DNA of 6,362 bases, taken from an uncultured bacterium. Lineage in GTDB: Bacteria; Planctomycetota; UBA1135; GCA-002686595. The stretch covers positions 1 through 6,362 of the forward strand of contig CAJXRJ010000451.1 of the NCBI GenBank assembly GCA_913058555.1, in the 5' to 3' direction. Shown here one piece after another: positions 5,389 through 6,362 of this stretch. The notes under the pieces were generated by a model. That model was not told where the DNA came from, ran no database searches, and saw only the letters and a list, made by a program, of their open reading frames with translations. How positions within the stretch are numbered: the stretch's first letter is position 1; every line of letters begins with the position of its first letter. Position numbers and translations under genes: made by a program.

Positions 5389-6362
5389 ATGACACACGGC
5401 GTTTTCCGCGTTCCCGTACCCACGAATGAGCCCGTGCGCTCCTACGCCCCCGGTACCCCCGAGCGCACCTCCCTCCAGGGCCGGCTCGAGTCCATGTCCA
5501 AGGAGACCCCCGAGATCCCCCTCATCATCGGCGGTGAGGAGGTTCGCACAGGAAACGTCGTGGACGTGGTGTCGCCCCACAACCACCGCCACGTCATCGC
5601 GAAGGCGCATATGGGCGGTCCCGAAGAGGCCCGCCGCGCCATCGATGCAGCCGAGTCCGCCCGCCACGACTGGGCGGAGCTTCCCTGGGAGGAGCGTGCC
5701 GCCGTTCTCCTCCGTGCAGCTGACCTTCTTTGTGGCCCCTGGCGTGACACCATCAACGCCGCGACCATGCTGGGCCAATCGAAGACCTGCCATCAGGCGG
5801 AGATCGACGCGGCCTGCGAGATGGCGGACTTCTTCCGCTACAACGCCCAGTACGCCACCCAGCTCTATTCAGAACAGCCTGGGTCCGCACCGGGGCTCTG
5901 GAACCGGCTGGAGCACCGTCCCCTCGACGGCTTCGTGCTGGCGATCACGCCGTTCAACTTCACTTCCATCGCAGGCAACCTGTCGACGGCCCCCGCGCTC
6001 CTCGGCAACACGGTGGTTTGGAAGCCGTCGACCACGGCGCTGCTTTCGAACTGGTACCTGATGAAGATGCTCGAAGCGGCCGGCATGCCCGCCGGAGTGC
6101 TCAACTTCCTGCCAGGCAGCGGCCCCGATATCGGCGGCGTGGCCCTTCCGGATTCGCGCCTCGGCGGCGTGCACTTCACGGGTTCCACCCGGACGTTCCA
6201 GCACATCTGGAAGACCATCGGCGACAACGTGCAGGGCTACGGTCAGTACCCGCGCCTCGTGGGCGAGACCGGCGGCAAGGACTTCGTGTTCGTTCACCCG
6301 AGCGCCTGCGGAGCCCGGGAAGTGGCCGTGGCCTTGGCCCGTGGCGCCTTCGAGTACCAGGG
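5389..6362 (+). CDS. pruA: 1-pyrroline-5-carboxylate (L-glutamate gamma-semialdehyde) dehydrogenase, partial
   Basis: The enzyme oxidises glutamate gamma-semialdehyde/P5C to glutamate with NAD+, the second step of proline breakdown, in the cytoplasm. The first 324 codons are present and the frame runs off the window; the family is about 540 residues. The sequence follows the stand-alone P5CDH group that includes human ALDH4A1: YAPGTPER (19-26), IPLIIGGEEVRTG (43-55), GQSKTCHQAEIDAA (129-142), DFFRYNAQYA (147-156), TPFNFT (187-192), WKPS (211-214), HFTGS (262-266) and GETGGKDFVFVH (292-303). N190 is the oxyanion Asn, K212 is a cofactor-binding Lys, and E293 sits in the ETGGK motif. The nucleophilic Cys, expected about 4 residues past the last one seen (FEYQG), is just outside. 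The ATG at 5389 is chosen because the family N-terminus aligns from it. No Shine-Dalgarno is seen. It is divergent from the operon, and no proline dehydrogenase gene is in view. Confidence 0.93.
   Translation, partial: MTHGVFRVPVPTNEPVRSYAPGTPERTSLQGRLESMSKETPEIPLIIGGEEVRTGNVVDVVSPHNHRHVIAKAHMGGPEEARRAIDAAESARHDWAELPWEERAAVLLRAADLLCGPWRDTINAATMLGQSKTCHQAEIDAACEMADFFRYNAQYATQLYSEQPGSAPGLWNRLEHRPLDGFVLAITPFNFTSIAGNLSTAPALLGNTVVWKPSTTALLSNWYLMKMLEAAGMPAGVLNFLPGSGPDIGGVALPDSRLGGVHFTGSTRTFQHIWKTIGDNVQGYGQYPRLVGETGGKDFVFVHPSACGAREVAVALARGAFEYQ

Noticed and set aside
5426..6061. Plus-strand open frame inside the P5C dehydrogenase gene
   Set aside because: It is in another frame from the clearly homologous dehydrogenase and is Ser/Arg/Pro-rich, so it is a shadow.

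Overview
The window is a GC-rich bacterial segment with closely packed genes. Start sites mostly lack a clear Shine-Dalgarno sequence. One gene encodes a secreted protein of the squalene-cyclase/prenyltransferase-repeat (alpha-alpha toroid) type that is common in Planctomycetota, and a truncated gene has a sialidase-like architecture. Together these suggest a planctomycete or related PVC-type bacterium. That assignment is inference; there is no rRNA or other marker gene here.

Layout from left to right. Positions 1-900 hold the 5' part of a minus-strand gene for an exported beta-sandwich protein, possibly an exo-alpha-sialidase, whose 3' end lies off the window. A 137-bp gap follows. Positions 1038-5155 are a four-gene minus-strand operon, read right to left: a coiled-coil lipoprotein (5155-4166), a secreted alpha-alpha toroid protein (4169-2931), an EboA-like protein (2931-1948) and an EboB-like TatD-family metal hydrolase (1943-1038). 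The three junctions are a 4-base ATGA overlap, a 1-base TGATG overlap and a 4-base gap, so the four products are very probably made together. A 233-bp divergent intergenic region follows. Positions 5389-6362 carry the first 324 codons of a plus-strand 1-pyrroline-5-carboxylate dehydrogenase (proline catabolism), cut off just before its catalytic cysteine.

The most interesting content is the operon. EboA and EboB belong to the ebo cluster, known from cyanobacteria, Bacteroidetes and a eustigmatophyte-alga endosymbiont, and linked in Nostoc to moving a scytonemin precursor to the periplasm. Here the pair is not followed by the usual UbiA-type eboC or by eboD-F. Instead it is coupled to two envelope or periplasmic proteins, a lipoprotein and a secreted toroid protein. 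The working idea, which is inference, is a reduced or rearranged ebo module in which two cytoplasmic Ebo proteins work with envelope partners on an unknown metabolite. A perfect GC-only hairpin lies early in the toroid gene.

No tRNA, rRNA, CRISPR array, insertion sequence or phage gene was seen. The long open frames antisense to these genes are GC-driven shadows.
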